A stretch of 55,151 bases of DNA from Bacteroidota bacterium (GCA_018267925.1 JAFDXO010000100.1:1-55151); one strand, 5' to 3'. Positions 28,646-37,563 are shown, numbered from the stretch's first letter. The notes: a model not told the origin generated them from the sequence alone. Program-made: numbers and translations.

Positions 28646-30900
28646 TCAAGCGTAAAACGCAAGGTTGTAAATATACTGCGCGGTAAGAAATTCAGCGTAC
28701 CATTGCCGCTATGAACCCCTCCTTGTGTTAGTCCGGTAGCACTTAACGTTTGTACATTGAAAATATTTTTTACGCCCGCAGTGATCGAAAATTTCTTGTT
28801 TAAAAATTTACGTTCTATGGACGCATCCATCATCTGATAGGCGGGTTGACGACCATCGTAGTTTGCGCTTCCATCAATTGCCATGCGCAAGAATGGTTGA
28901 GCACCCGTATATTTATAAAACAGAGAAAAATTGAGCTTTGCTTTTTGCCAGTAGTAAGAAAAATTGCCGGTGGCTTCACTTGCGCCAAATCCTTTCATGC
29001 TATCTTGCCCTAAAGTTTGAACATAAGAATAACCCAACATGTAGTGAAGGTTTTGTTGTTGACCCTCTACCTGCAAAGACCCTATGGTGTTTCGCATTCT
29101 GCTTTGGTTGGCATATTGATAGGTAATGTCCGTAGGCTTATCGGGATAAACTTTTACCAACACAATGCCGTTCGTAACATCATTAAAATATCCCGAAAGC
29201 ATTATTTGTGTGTAGTTGGTACTTTTCTTATGAACCATTGCCGACAAAGAGAGCTGAATGTGTTGCCCTACTTCCGGTTTTAGGTTCTCATTACCAAACA
29301 CTCGATGGTTTACGTCCACAAACTGAAGATACATTTCTTTGAGCGAAGGTGCTCGAAATCCTTTGGCATACGATGCTCTAATCTGCACGCGGGGAGCTAC
29401 ATTGAACAATACATTAAGTGCAGGGATCAGCGGAGAAGAAAATTTGGTGTTATAGGCTGCTCTTAATCCGGGTTGTACTTTTAATTGTTCATTTTTCAAA
29501 AATGGAATGCTTACCATAGCAAAGGCTGCATAGTCTTGAATAGCATGATTATCGCCTGATATTTTTTTGGTATAGCCTTGTTGAATGGTGATGTCATATC
29601 CTGATGTAAGTTCTAACTTGCCCCAATTACGTTGATAGATTCCTCTGCTGGTGATGTCTGCAAAACGAGAAGTGTCTTGAACACCCGGATCTGAAGAAAG
29701 GGTTTCGTTTAGTGTATTCATGTCTTTTAAATACGTGCTACGAACTCGTTTGTATAACACATAGCCATTCAATATTTTCCAATTTCCGGTATGCAGCTTA
29801 CCTTCCAAACCTAAACGAGTAATGACCCGATCGGTATTATAATACTCATCCTGAGCCGTAATTTTATAGGGGCTATAAACGGATATCATGCCTTTGTTAG
29901 ACACTCGTTCATTTAAATAATCGGTAGCAAAATTTAGTTTGAAGCCAGATTTAGCTCTGTATTGATAAGAGAGATTTGCTAAATATTGTGTTTTGGGTTT
30001 AAACAGTAAATTGCGTTGTGGATGAATGGTGTCGCCATTGGAAGTCATCATGGTATCAAGATATTTCCACCCTTCAAAGTAGTTTCGACCTCCGCCTATT
30101 GACAGTGTGTGCTTTTTCCATGATCGTGCTGTCGCTAAATTAAAATTATACTTGCCTATGGTTTCATAGTTTGCGGTAGCTTGAAGTTCAAAGGGCTTTC
30201 TATTTTCTTTTTCAATCACATTGATTACACCACCCAACGCATCAGAGCCATAAATGATGCTCATAGGACCCTGCACTAATTCTACCCGTTGCACATTAGC
30301 TAAGTTGATTTGTCCGAGGTCAATGTTTCCATTTTCGCGGCCATTCAAGGCAACACCATCTACCATAACTTTCACTTTATCGCCGGAAATGCCCTGCATA
30401 CGAACACTGGAGCCCAGCACCGGATCGCTGCCAATATTTATGTTGAGCTGTGTAGATAATGCTTCGTTTAGGGTTATGGCTCCTTGTGCTCGAATGGATT
30501 CTGCAGTAATAATCTTGTAAGAGGCTAAGGCATTTTGTGGTTTTATGGGTGCAGCCACACCGGTTACTACTACTTCATTTAATGATGAGAATCTTTTGAT
30601 TAGGAATATAGTCAATACAGAAGAAGGTTGGGATTCAAGAACAAGATGTTCCTTGTCATAGCCAAAAGCAGAAATCTGAAGTTCTATGGGAAACTTATCA
30701 ATGGTAAGGACTACATTTCCGGCACTATCGGTAGCTTGTGTTTGTAGTAGCAATTTGGGCTCTCGTTGATATACGTTTACATAAGCCGATTCAACAGCAC
30801 TTCCACCTTCTTTTGACCCGATATGAATATGTACCGTATGTTGTGCCCATACGCTTGTTGCATACAGAATAAACCCTAAAACCAACAACAGATTCCTCAT
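28642..30900 (-). CDS. TonB-dependent outer-membrane receptor, heme-receptor-like (HmuR type)
   Basis: 752 aa. Signal peptide 1-19 (MRNLLLVLGFILYATSVWA) is followed by a carboxypeptidase-regulatory-like domain (about 22-105), a plug domain (ALNEALSTQLNINIGSDP...GVINVI) and a 22-strand barrel ending in TLRFTLD. In the barrel, FRAP...NENLKPE with a His between them (DVNHRVFG) resembles the FRAP/NPxL heme-receptor motif. A HmuY-like protein is encoded just upstream, as in P. gingivalis hmuY-hmuR. It would import heme or another tetrapyrrole through the outer membrane using TonB energy. BtuB-like cobalamin or siderophore uptake remains possible. A strong stem-loop separates it from hmuY. Confidence 0.85.
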   Translation of the reverse strand: MRNLLLVLGFILYATSVWAQHTVHIHIGSKEGGSAVESAYVNVYQREPKLLLQTQATDSAGNVVLTIDKFPIELQISAFGYDKEHLVLESQPSSVLTIFLIKRFSSLNEVVVTGVAAPIKPQNALASYKIITAESIRAQGAITLNEALSTQLNINIGSDPVLGSSVRMQGISGDKVKVMVDGVALNGRENGNIDLGQINLANVQRVELVQGPMSIIYGSDALGGVINVIEKENRKPFELQATANYETIGKYNFNLATARSWKKHTLSIGGGRNYFEGWKYLDTMMTSNGDTIHPQRNLLFKPKTQYLANLSYQYRAKSGFKLNFATDYLNERVSNKGMISVYSPYKITAQDEYYNTDRVITRLGLEGKLHTGNWKILNGYVLYKRVRSTYLKDMNTLNETLSSDPGVQDTSRFADITSRGIYQRNWGKLELTSGYDITIQQGYTKKISGDNHAIQDYAAFAMVSIPFLKNEQLKVQPGLRAAYNTKFSSPLIPALNVLFNVAPRVQIRASYAKGFRAPSLKEMYLQFVDVNHRVFGNENLKPEVGQHIQLSLSAMVHKKSTNYTQIMLSGYFNDVTNGIVLVKVYPDKPTDITYQYANQSRMRNTIGSLQVEGQQQNLHYMLGYSYVQTLGQDSMKGFGASEATGNFSYYWQKAKLNFSLFYKYTGAQPFLRMAIDGSANYDGRQPAYQMMDASIERKFLNKKFSITAGVKNIFNVQTLSATGLTQGGVHSGNGTLNFLPRSIFTTLRFTLD

Positions 30901-30933
30901 CTCAGCTTCTTATTTTATGCTTACTTTTTAAAG

Positions 30934-30970
30934 AAACTTCAGCTATTGTGTAATACAATAGCTGAAGTTT
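30934..30970 (-). terminator. Perfect 16-bp stem-loop between hmuY-like and receptor genes
   Basis: AAACTTCAGCTATTGT pairs perfectly with its complement across a 5-nt loop. It lies in the 89-bp gap between the hmuY-like stop and the receptor start. The minus strand continues CTTTAAAAAG, which is only partly U-rich. It may be a partial terminator or a stabiliser of the upstream transcript. Confidence 0.7.
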
Positions 30971-30989
30971 TATAGAATGGTTCAAAAGT

Positions 30990-32324
30990 TTAATGTTGAA
31001 CCGATAGTTTTTCTGTTACCTTCCACGCACCATTTGTTAGGGTAATCAGGTATAAGCCTGAAGCTACGTTGCTGGTGTTGAACGTGGTGACATTTAGTCC
31101 TTGTTTGATGTCAACGGAAGCATTATAAACAACTTTTCCATTGAGGTCTGAAATCATGAGTCGTGCATTAGTTGCATCTTTTGCATCAATCAATATGCTG
31201 GCATCGTTGTATGCTGGATTAGGTGCAACACGGAATGACTGAAGAGCAACCGGCATAGAAGAAACAGCCAAATAGCCGGAACCTAAAAGTCGTTTTTGAA
31301 ATACTACTTTACCTGTTCCGGTTCCACCAAAACCGGTAAACTTAAGTTGATAAATTTCATCTGTGTTTTTGCATTTTACAAAATAATAGTTGCTGTCTGC
31401 AATCACCCATTTGTTTTGATTCATGTCAAAAGACTTCCAGTTAGCACCAATGTTGCTGAGCTTCGCACTATAGGCATATCCGCGATAGCCCACTGTATCA
31501 TCTATGCCTGCATGTAGCTTTTGTGCTGCTTCTACTTCAAAATTTGCTAAAACGCCCATCACATTGTAATAAGGAACACCGGGAGAACCCACCATATATT
31601 CTTTGTAACGGGTAAAAAGTATATCCCAAGTAGATCGCGATGGTTCACGATTAGAAACTGTGTAGCTTGGCAAACTGAGATAAGCGAACAAACGATCCGA
31701 ATAGTTTGGCTTTTGATAAATGCGCATAGTTGTATCGGCAGTACCATCAAATTTGGCTATTCTGAATTGCCATTGTATTGAGTCTGCCGGCTGCGAAACA
31801 AACTTTTTGATCCAAAGCTTGTAAGCATCCGTATTCCCATTATTAGTAACGGTTACTAAGAAAAGAGAGTCGCCATAAACATTGTGGCTGGTCATATCAT
31901 AGGTACCCCACCCATAATCAAAAGCATTTGATTGATTGTAGTTCATGTTGAAGGCTCCATAGTTCCAGTTTGAATCAGAATTGGTTAACTGATATGAATC
32001 GCCTGTTTTTCCGATGGTATCAGATGGTGAAAGCGTAGCAAAATTGGTGGCAGCACGCAGGTGAAGTGCAAACACTTTTACGTTTGCCTGAACATGATTG
32101 GCAAATACGCTTACGTTGCCGTAAGGTCCGGGAGGAGTAGTTTGAAAAGCAATATGCCAATTTGTATTAGGTGATGAAAGTTGTGCTCCATTTTTTAGGC
32201 TGTAAAAAACATCATTCGTATAGCCTGCTCCCATGGTTATGGAGTCTGTAACCCAAGTTTGCGCATTTGCTTGTGAAAAAGTTAAAGCTGCAAACCCTGT
32301 CATTAGTACATGTCTCAGTCGCAT
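30990..32324 (-). CDS. HmuY-like secreted protein with T9SS sorting domain
   Basis: 444 aa from ATG 32324 (MRLRHVLMTGFAALTFSQANAQ, signal peptide). The longer frame from 32369 runs over the promoter box. The body (about 25-350) has the HmuY-like layout of a repeated 'WDI..TRY' phrase (STWDILFTRYKEYM) and WQFRIAKFDGTAD segments. The C-terminus (about 365-444) is a type A T9SS sorting domain (RVAPNPAYNDASILI...GLYLITLTN). HmuY proteins bind heme outside the cell and pass it to HmuR; the receptor gene follows here. The axial histidines of P. gingivalis HmuY cannot be aligned by eye, so heme binding is inferred. T9SS sorting differs from the lipoprotein form in P. gingivalis. Confidence 0.75.
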   Translation of the reverse strand: MRLRHVLMTGFAALTFSQANAQTWVTDSITMGAGYTNDVFYSLKNGAQLSSPNTNWHIAFQTTPPGPYGNVSVFANHVQANVKVFALHLRAATNFATLSPSDTIGKTGDSYQLTNSDSNWNYGAFNMNYNQSNAFDYGWGTYDMTSHNVYGDSLFLVTVTNNGNTDAYKLWIKKFVSQPADSIQWQFRIAKFDGTADTTMRIYQKPNYSDRLFAYLSLPSYTVSNREPSRSTWDILFTRYKEYMVGSPGVPYYNVMGVLANFEVEAAQKLHAGIDDTVGYRGYAYSAKLSNIGANWKSFDMNQNKWVIADSNYYFVKCKNTDEIYQLKFTGFGGTGTGKVVFQKRLLGSGYLAVSSMPVALQSFRVAPNPAYNDASILIDAKDATNARLMISDLNGKVVYNASVDIKQGLNVTTFNTSNVASGLYLITLTNGAWKVTEKLSVQH

Positions 32325-32343
32325 TATTAATTGATTTGAGGCA

Positions 32344-32351
32344 CAAAAGTA
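32344..32351 (-). promoter_or_regulatory. Candidate -7 box for the hmuY-like/receptor pair
   Basis: Reads TACTTTTG on the minus strand, an exact TAnnTTTG match about 20 bp upstream of ATG 32324. Further CAAA repeats at 32358 and 32367 (TTTG on the minus strand) lie at shorter than usual -33 spacing. I see no recognisable Fur-like box. Confidence 0.45.
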
Positions 32352-32416
32352 CAGGCAGCAAAAGCGCAAAACTGATGACGAAAGTCAATTGACAAAGAAA
32401 TGACACAAGGCAGACA

Positions 32417-33406
32417 CTACACTAAACCCGCACTCATCAAGTATTCAGCTATTTGAATAGCATTGGTTGCAGCCCCTTTTCTCAAATTATCAGACACGAC
32501 CCAACAGTTCAAAGTATTTGATTGTGAATAATCACGACGAATACGACCTACAAAAACCATATTTTTTCCTGCGGCATCAAGCGGCATAGGGTATTCGTTT
32601 TGGGATGGATTGTCAACAACCTCAACTCCGGGATAGTGGCTGAGTAAATTTCGAACTACGTCCTCATCAAAATCATGTTGTAATTCAATATTTAGGCTTT
32701 CACTATGCCCACCCATCACCGGCACACGAACCGCAGTAGCTGTTATATTAATAGACTCATCACCCATAATTTTTTTGGTTTCATTGACCATCTTCATCTC
32801 CTCTTTGGTATATCCATTTTCAGTAAAAACATCAATGTGAGGTAACAAATTCAGATCTATGGGATGTGGATAAACTTCAAAAGTCTTGCTGCCGGCACGC
32901 TGATCCAAGAGTTCTTTCACTGCATGTTGTCCTGTGCCGGTTACGGATTGATAAGTGCTGACAACCACTCGTTTAATGCCATATTTTTGGTGTAAGGGTT
33001 GCAACACCATTACCATTTGAATGGTAGAACAGTTGGGGTTTGCTATAATAAAATCATCTTTTGTCAGTTCTGATCCATTAATTTCCGGAACTACTAATTT
33101 TTTGGTTGGATCCATTCGCCAGGCAGATGAATTGTCAATAACCCGACAACCTACTGCTGCAAATTGAGGGGCAAGCAACAAAGAAACGCTGCCACCAGCA
33201 GAAAACAATGCAATTTGTGGTTTTCGTGCTATGGCTTCTGTTGCAGATATTATAGGAAAACTTTTTCCTCGCCAATGGATAGTTTTTCCAACTGATTTTT
33301 CAGAAGCGACCGGCAACAATTCAGTAACCGGAAAATTTCTTTCTTCCAACACCCGCAACATGGTACTACCTACCAAACCGGTGACACCTACTAATGCTAA
33401 TCGCAT
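32417..33406 (-). CDS. asd: Aspartate-semialdehyde dehydrogenase
   Basis: Second step of the aspartate family pathway: NADPH-dependent reduction of aspartyl phosphate to aspartate semialdehyde. 329 aa. The Rossmann motif is GVTGLVGSTML (7-17), the catalytic Cys is C126 in NPNCSTIQ, and the active-site His is in GGHSESLNIEL. The product leads to lysine/diaminopimelate, threonine and methionine, and so also supplies peptidoglycan. It appears to be a single gene, preceded by a TAGATTTG box at 33432-33439. Confidence 0.95.
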   Translation of the reverse strand: MRLALVGVTGLVGSTMLRVLEERNFPVTELLPVASEKSVGKTIHWRGKSFPIISATEAIARKPQIALFSAGGSVSLLLAPQFAAVGCRVIDNSSAWRMDPTKKLVVPEINGSELTKDDFIIANPNCSTIQMVMVLQPLHQKYGIKRVVVSTYQSVTGTGQHAVKELLDQRAGSKTFEVYPHPIDLNLLPHIDVFTENGYTKEEMKMVNETKKIMGDESINITATAVRVPVMGGHSESLNIELQHDFDEDVVRNLLSHYPGVEVVDNPSQNEYPMPLDAAGKNMVFVGRIRRDYSQSNTLNCWVVSDNLRKGAATNAIQIAEYLMSAGLV

Positions 33407-33431
33407 AAAATTTCTAAAACTGATTTTGAAG

Positions 33432-33439
33432 CAAATCTA
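33432..33439 (-). promoter_or_regulatory. Candidate -7 box for asd
   Basis: Reads TAGATTTG on the minus strand, matching TAnnTTTG, about 26 bp before the asd ATG. Confidence 0.45.
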
Positions 33440-33575
33440 AAGGTTCTAAAAGCAAAGACGAGAACAGAAACCCCATTCCGTCCGAAATTCAAATATTACT
33501 TAGAACGGAAGTAGCCCAAAAAACCTATCCGACTTATAAAGCAAAGCCTACAATTAGTGCATGTCCAATTTGTTG

Positions 33576-34661
33576 CTATTTATCTTCTACGATTTTAACC
33601 GCTTCATCCCCTCTTTCTTTTTCAATTCTTCCTCGCCGCAATGGGTTAGCGGTGTTTTCTGTATAAGTTTCTCGTTGGCGTAAAAGATCAATAGACTGAA
33701 AAATAGCTTCTCTAAAAGAATGTTCATCGGCAATACCTTTTCCGGCAATATCGAATGCAGTACCATGGTCCGGCGATGTACGAATAACCGGTAAACCGGC
33801 AGTAAAGTTTACGCCTTCTCCTTCAGCTAAAGTTTTAAAAGGAATCAGACCTTGATCGTGATACATAGCTAAGACTGCATCAAAGGCAGAAAAGCTGCCT
33901 CGGGCAAAGAAAGCATCGGCACTGAATGGACCAAACACTAATTGACCTTGTTGTTGAGACTGCTCAATCACCGGTTTGATAATGGTCAGTTCTTCATTGC
34001 CTATTTGACCTTGATCGCCAGCATGAGGGTTTAATCCCAAAACGGCAATTTTAGGTTTATCAATACCAAAATCTTTGATCAACGATTCTCGTAAAAGTTG
34101 CAGTTTAGACAAGATAGCTTCTTTGGTAATTAGTGGAGCAACCTTTGCGATAGGAACATGTTCGGTAACTAAGGCTACGCGAAGTTGATTATGAAACAAA
34201 AGCATCAACACATCTTTTGCACCAAATTTTTCTTTTAAAAAAGGTGTATGACCCGTAAATGGGAAATCCGCTGATTGGGTATTGTGTTTGTGAATCGGTG
34301 CTGTAACAAGAGCATCTATTTGTTTGTCTTTTAGGCATTGTGTTGCAACCTTCAAAGAGCGAACTGCATATTTCCCGCCAATGTCATTGAGGGTTCCCGG
34401 CTGCATCGGTGCTTCTTCGTCCCAACAATTAAAAATATTGGCTTGTTTGGTGTTTAGGTTGTCTAAACTTTTAGTGCTGAAAAAGCTAAAAGGATAATCG
34501 GTTAAGCTCTTTCGGTAGTAATTTATCAGTTTGTTTGAAGCAAATATGACGGGTGTACACAATTCTAACATTCGGTTGTCCGACAGCGTTTTAATGATCA
34601 ACTCGGGGCCAATGCCATTTATATCACCGGTAGTAATTCCTATAATCGGTTTTTCGTTCAT
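33576..34661 (-). CDS. pdxA: 4-hydroxythreonine-4-phosphate dehydrogenase
   Basis: 361 aa, NAD-dependent enzyme of the DXP-dependent pyridoxal 5'-phosphate pathway. It oxidises 4-phosphohydroxy-threonine, which then condenses with deoxyxylulose phosphate through PdxJ. Typical motifs are ITTGDINGIGPELIIK at the N-terminus, TAPIHKHNTQ, GHTPFLKEKFG, LGLNPHAGDQGQIGNEE and the metal His in AMYHDQGLIPFK. The C-terminal tail is charged (RGRIEKERGDEAVKIVEDK) and a little longer than in E. coli. It lies 51 bp downstream of the aminopeptidase gene and may be co-transcribed with it. No pdxJ is nearby. Confidence 0.95.
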   Translation of the reverse strand: MNEKPIIGITTGDINGIGPELIIKTLSDNRMLELCTPVIFASNKLINYYRKSLTDYPFSFFSTKSLDNLNTKQANIFNCWDEEAPMQPGTLNDIGGKYAVRSLKVATQCLKDKQIDALVTAPIHKHNTQSADFPFTGHTPFLKEKFGAKDVLMLLFHNQLRVALVTEHVPIAKVAPLITKEAILSKLQLLRESLIKDFGIDKPKIAVLGLNPHAGDQGQIGNEELTIIKPVIEQSQQQGQLVFGPFSADAFFARGSFSAFDAVLAMYHDQGLIPFKTLAEGEGVNFTAGLPVIRTSPDHGTAFDIAGKGIADEHSFREAIFQSIDLLRQRETYTENTANPLRRGRIEKERGDEAVKIVEDK

Positions 34662-34712
34662 CCTTAATGTTTTGTGACAAATTGAAAGGCTTGTCGCTTA
34701 TTTAAAATCTCT

Positions 34713-36146
34713 TTATTGAGAATAGTTTGTCAAAAAATCTAACAACATGCGTATGCCGTAACCTGTTCCTCCCGAAGGTAAATATCCTTTTTGAGAAGTA
34801 GCAAAAGATACTCCGGCAATATCAAAGTGCATCCAAGGATAATCTGTAAAATGTTCTAAAAATTTTCCGGCTGTAATAGCTCCTCCGCTGGGTCCACCAA
34901 TATTTTTAAGGTCTGCAAAATCAGATTTTATCATCTCACCATATTCTTCCCATAGGGGATAACTAACCAATCTTTCATACTGTCTAAAACCACTTACTCG
35001 GAAGGCATCATTTAGAGCATCGGAAGCAGTACCCATACACACCATGCCATGTTCACCTACGGCAACAGAAGCTGCACCGGTAAGGGTAGCAAAATCAATA
35101 ACCAAGACGGGTTCATAGCGCTTTGCCCAATGTAAAGCATCGGCTAATATCAATCTTCCTTCGGCATCTGTATTCAGCACTTCAACTGTAGTGCCGCTAT
35201 ACATCGTAATTATATCGCCGGGAACATAAGCATTTTCGCCCGGACGATTGTCTGTTGCCGGTACTAAAGCAATAACATGTAAAGGCAAATTCAAACGGGC
35301 AATCGCATACATTGAACAACTAACCAACGCCGCCCCACTCATGTCGCTTTTCATTCGATCCATGGATGCCGGTGTTGGTTTCAAGGATAGTCCGCCTGTA
35401 TCATACACCACTCCTTTGCCAACCAGAACAATAGGCTTTTCATTCAAAAAATGAGCAGGCTTATATTCCATGATGTTGAATGTAGGCGGTTGCTGGCTAC
35501 CTCGATTCACAGCCAAAATTCCTCCCATTTTTTCCTGTTCAATTTCCGCCTTGCCTAAAGTTTTTACTGAAAATCCGGCTTCCTTTCCCAAGTTGGCTAT
35601 TTCGACCGCTAATTGATCTGCAGAAAGAAAATTGAGGGGTTCATTTACCAATGTTCGCGCTTTGAATACAGCTTGTGTCATCACTTCCAACCGATTCACC
35701 TCAGAGGCAGATAAGCTTTGTGCTTCAAAAGAAATAATCTGAAGTGTGCTTTGAGCTTTTTCTGAGTCCTTTCTATATTTTACAAATCGGTAAGAAGAGA
35801 GTGCCATGCCTTCTGCTAAGAAATAAGCAGCATCCTTTTGCGTGGAATGGTTGTGGATGCACATTTCAACTAATTTATGTTGATTGCAGCTTGTTGCGAT
35901 TTGCGCACCGGCTTTGCGAAGTGCTTCATTAGTTTGCCAATCAGTTGTTTTCTTTTTGATATAAAAAATCACCTCATAATGATCAAAGCGATTTAACCAA
36001 ATGATTTTTTCATCTGCCTCAATAGCTGCTTCACAAAATGATTTTTCTTTTAGATCAAGTGTATGAATTGAAGTGAGTTCACTGACATTGTCAATGATAT
36101 AAACAATGTTCTTTTTTTCTGTATTAGAAGCAATCTGAAAATTCAT
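34713..36146 (-). CDS. pepA: Leucyl aminopeptidase, M17 family
   Basis: 477 aa from ATG 36146 (MNFQIASNTEKKNIVYIID). A longer frame from 36188 would cross a promoter box. The C-terminal catalytic half has the two-metal site and catalytic Lys/Arg: VGKGVVYDTGGLSLKP, MKSDMSGAALV, and NTDAEGRLILADAL, the M17 signature. The N-terminal domain is divergent, as usual. It removes N-terminal residues from peptides in the cytoplasm. M17 enzymes in some bacteria also bind DNA or process cysteinylglycine, and nothing here indicates either. It is upstream of pdxA on the same strand. Confidence 0.93.
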   Translation of the reverse strand: MNFQIASNTEKKNIVYIIDNVSELTSIHTLDLKEKSFCEAAIEADEKIIWLNRFDHYEVIFYIKKKTTDWQTNEALRKAGAQIATSCNQHKLVEMCIHNHSTQKDAAYFLAEGMALSSYRFVKYRKDSEKAQSTLQIISFEAQSLSASEVNRLEVMTQAVFKARTLVNEPLNFLSADQLAVEIANLGKEAGFSVKTLGKAEIEQEKMGGILAVNRGSQQPPTFNIMEYKPAHFLNEKPIVLVGKGVVYDTGGLSLKPTPASMDRMKSDMSGAALVSCSMYAIARLNLPLHVIALVPATDNRPGENAYVPGDIITMYSGTTVEVLNTDAEGRLILADALHWAKRYEPVLVIDFATLTGAASVAVGEHGMVCMGTASDALNDAFRVSGFRQYERLVSYPLWEEYGEMIKSDFADLKNIGGPSGGAITAGKFLEHFTDYPWMHFDIAGVSFATSQKGYLPSGGTGYGIRMLLDFLTNYSQ

Positions 36147-36166
36147 TAGGATGGTTTTGGAAACTG

Positions 36167-36174
36167 CAAATTTA
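36167..36174 (-). promoter_or_regulatory. Candidate -7 box for the M17 aminopeptidase
   Basis: Reads TAAATTTG on the minus strand, about 20 bp upstream of ATG 36146. A second identical box lies at 36211-36218. Either could serve, and the nearer one argues for the shorter start. Confidence 0.45.
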
Positions 36175-36210
36175 GAAGTTCCAAGCACCTTATGTACATT
36201 TTATAAAAAG

Positions 36211-36218
36211 CAAATTTA
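36211..36218 (-). promoter_or_regulatory. Second candidate -7 box for the M17 aminopeptidase
   Basis: A second exact TAAATTTG on the minus strand, 44 bp further upstream than the first. It may be an alternative start site or chance in AT-rich DNA. Confidence 0.3.
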
Positions 36219-36266
36219 GATACAGAAAAAACCGTTGTTTTACAGATCATCATCCAAGTGTGAAAT

Positions 36267-36719
36267 ATGCGTGCCGTTATTCAGCGAGTATCTTCTGCCA
36301 GTGTAACCATTGCAGGAAATGTGAAGTCGTCTATCAAACAAGGTTTTGTTGTGCTTTTGGGCATTGGTCAACTGGATAAAGAAACAGATGTTGTTTGGCT
36401 CTGCAAAAAAATTTCCAACCTCCGTATTTTTTCAGATGAACTGGGTTTGATGAATAAGTCTTTACATGAAATCGAAGGCAACATCTTACTCATCAGTCAG
36501 TTTACGCTGATGTCTTCATACAAAAAAGGAAACCGACCATCATTTATTTCTGCCGCTCGACCAGAGCAAGCTATTCCTTTGTACGAAGCATGTATTCGTG
36601 AATTGAGCGAAGCCTTAGGGAAACCTATAGCTACCGGAACTTTTGGCGCAAACATGCAAGTAAACTTAGTTAATGACGGGCCAGTAACTATTATCATAGA
36701 CTCAAAATATCCTGAATAA
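36267..36719 (+). CDS. dtd: D-aminoacyl-tRNA deacylase
   Basis: 150 aa, normal length. It removes D-amino acids (and glycine mischarged on tRNA-Ala) from tRNAs. The N-terminus MRAVIQRVSSASVTI, the SQFTL motif (77-81) and the C-terminal NDGPVTIIID with its Gly-cisPro are present, which together form the active site across the dimer. It is the first gene of dtd-tadA-Rieske-ldcA, with a 28-bp gap to tadA. No strong promoter box is visible upstream. Confidence 0.95.
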   Translation: MRAVIQRVSSASVTIAGNVKSSIKQGFVVLLGIGQLDKETDVVWLCKKISNLRIFSDELGLMNKSLHEIEGNILLISQFTLMSSYKKGNRPSFISAARPEQAIPLYEACIRELSEALGKPIATGTFGANMQVNLVNDGPVTIIIDSKYPE

Positions 36720-36747
36720 ACTTTGCCAACCTGTAACTTTGCTACAC

Positions 36748-37227
36748 ATGATTTCAGATAACCCATCTTCCTTGTTAAGCAAACAAAGTGTTGACGAACA
36801 TTTTATGCGCGAAGCCCTCCGTCAAGCACAATTAGCATTTGAAGAAGACGAAATTCCGGTTGGTGCTATTGTTGTTTGGAATAATAAAATCATTGCTCGC
36901 GGACACAACCAAGTGGAGCGATTAAACGACAGTACGGCACACGCCGAAATGATTGCCATTACTGCTGCTTTCAATGAATTGGGTAGTAAATATTTACCAG
37001 AGGCAACACTATATGTTACACTTGAACCATGCTTGATGTGCTGTGGTGCTATCTTTTGGGGAAAAATAGGGAGAATTGTTTATAGCGCAACAGATACCAA
37101 AAACGGCTATCATAAATACATAAACCCATCCATTCATCCATTTCATCCCAAATGCGAAATCACATCCGGCATTTTAGCTGATGAAGGTGCGCAGTTGATG
37201 AAAGATTTTTTTTCGGCAAAAAGATGA
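36748..37227 (+). CDS. tadA: tRNA-specific adenosine deaminase
   Basis: 159 aa from ATG 36748; a TTG three codons earlier is less likely. It deaminates A34 to inosine in tRNA-Arg(ACG). The zinc site is H65-A-E67 (TAHAEM) with C95 and C98 in LEPCLMCCG. The N-terminal helix FMREALRQAQLAFEEDEIPVGA is typical of the family. The last four bases overlap the start of the Rieske gene (ATGA), so the two are translationally coupled. Guanine deaminase is an alternative for such sequences but is less likely given the tRNA-quality neighbour dtd. Confidence 0.92.
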   Translation: MISDNPSSLLSKQSVDEHFMREALRQAQLAFEEDEIPVGAIVVWNNKIIARGHNQVERLNDSTAHAEMIAITAAFNELGSKYLPEATLYVTLEPCLMCCGAIFWGKIGRIVYSATDTKNGYHKYINPSIHPFHPKCEITSGILADEGAQLMKDFFSAKR

Positions 37228-37559
37228 TTCTACAAGAGTCCATGAATTGGGTATTGGTTGAAAATATTTCTCTAACTCAGTTAGAAGAAGGAAAAATAAT
37301 AGAAACTTACGCCGGTCAAAAAACAATTTGCCTACTTCTAAAAGGCAATACAGTTCTTGCTTTCGCTGCTACTTGTCCTCATCAAGGTGCAAAAATGTGC
37401 GAAGGGTGGATGGATGCAAAAGGACAAATTGTTTGTGCTTTACATCATTATAAATTTGCGCCGGAAAGCGGACGAAACACAAGCGGCGAAGGCTACAAAC
37501 TGCGAACTTATTCGGTTGACATTCGAGGAACAGAAATCTATCTTGCAATTAATTCATAA
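37224..37559 (+). CDS. Small Rieske [2Fe-2S] ferredoxin-like protein
   Basis: 111 aa, soluble. The cluster motifs are CPHQGA and, 17 residues on, CALHHYKF, i.e. C-x-H ... C-x2-H. There is no signal peptide, membrane helix or catalytic domain, so it resembles stand-alone Rieske ferredoxins and the small subunit of nitrite reductase (NirD-like). It has no reductase or oxygenase partner in the window. Its ATG lies in the tadA stop (ATGA) and the ldcA ATG follows 4 bp after its stop, so expression is tied to both. An internal ATG at 37242 (MNWVLVENI) is an equally good start. The electron partner is unknown. Confidence 0.85.
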   Translation: MILQESMNWVLVENISLTQLEEGKIIETYAGQKTICLLLKGNTVLAFAATCPHQGAKMCEGWMDAKGQIVCALHHYKFAPESGRNTSGEGYKLRTYSVDIRGTEIYLAINS

Positions 37560-37563
37560 CCTA

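Noticed and set aside
37357..37563. 69-codon upstream extension of ldcA
   Set aside because: It overlaps the Rieske gene out of phase, and the S66 family start fits ATG 37564.
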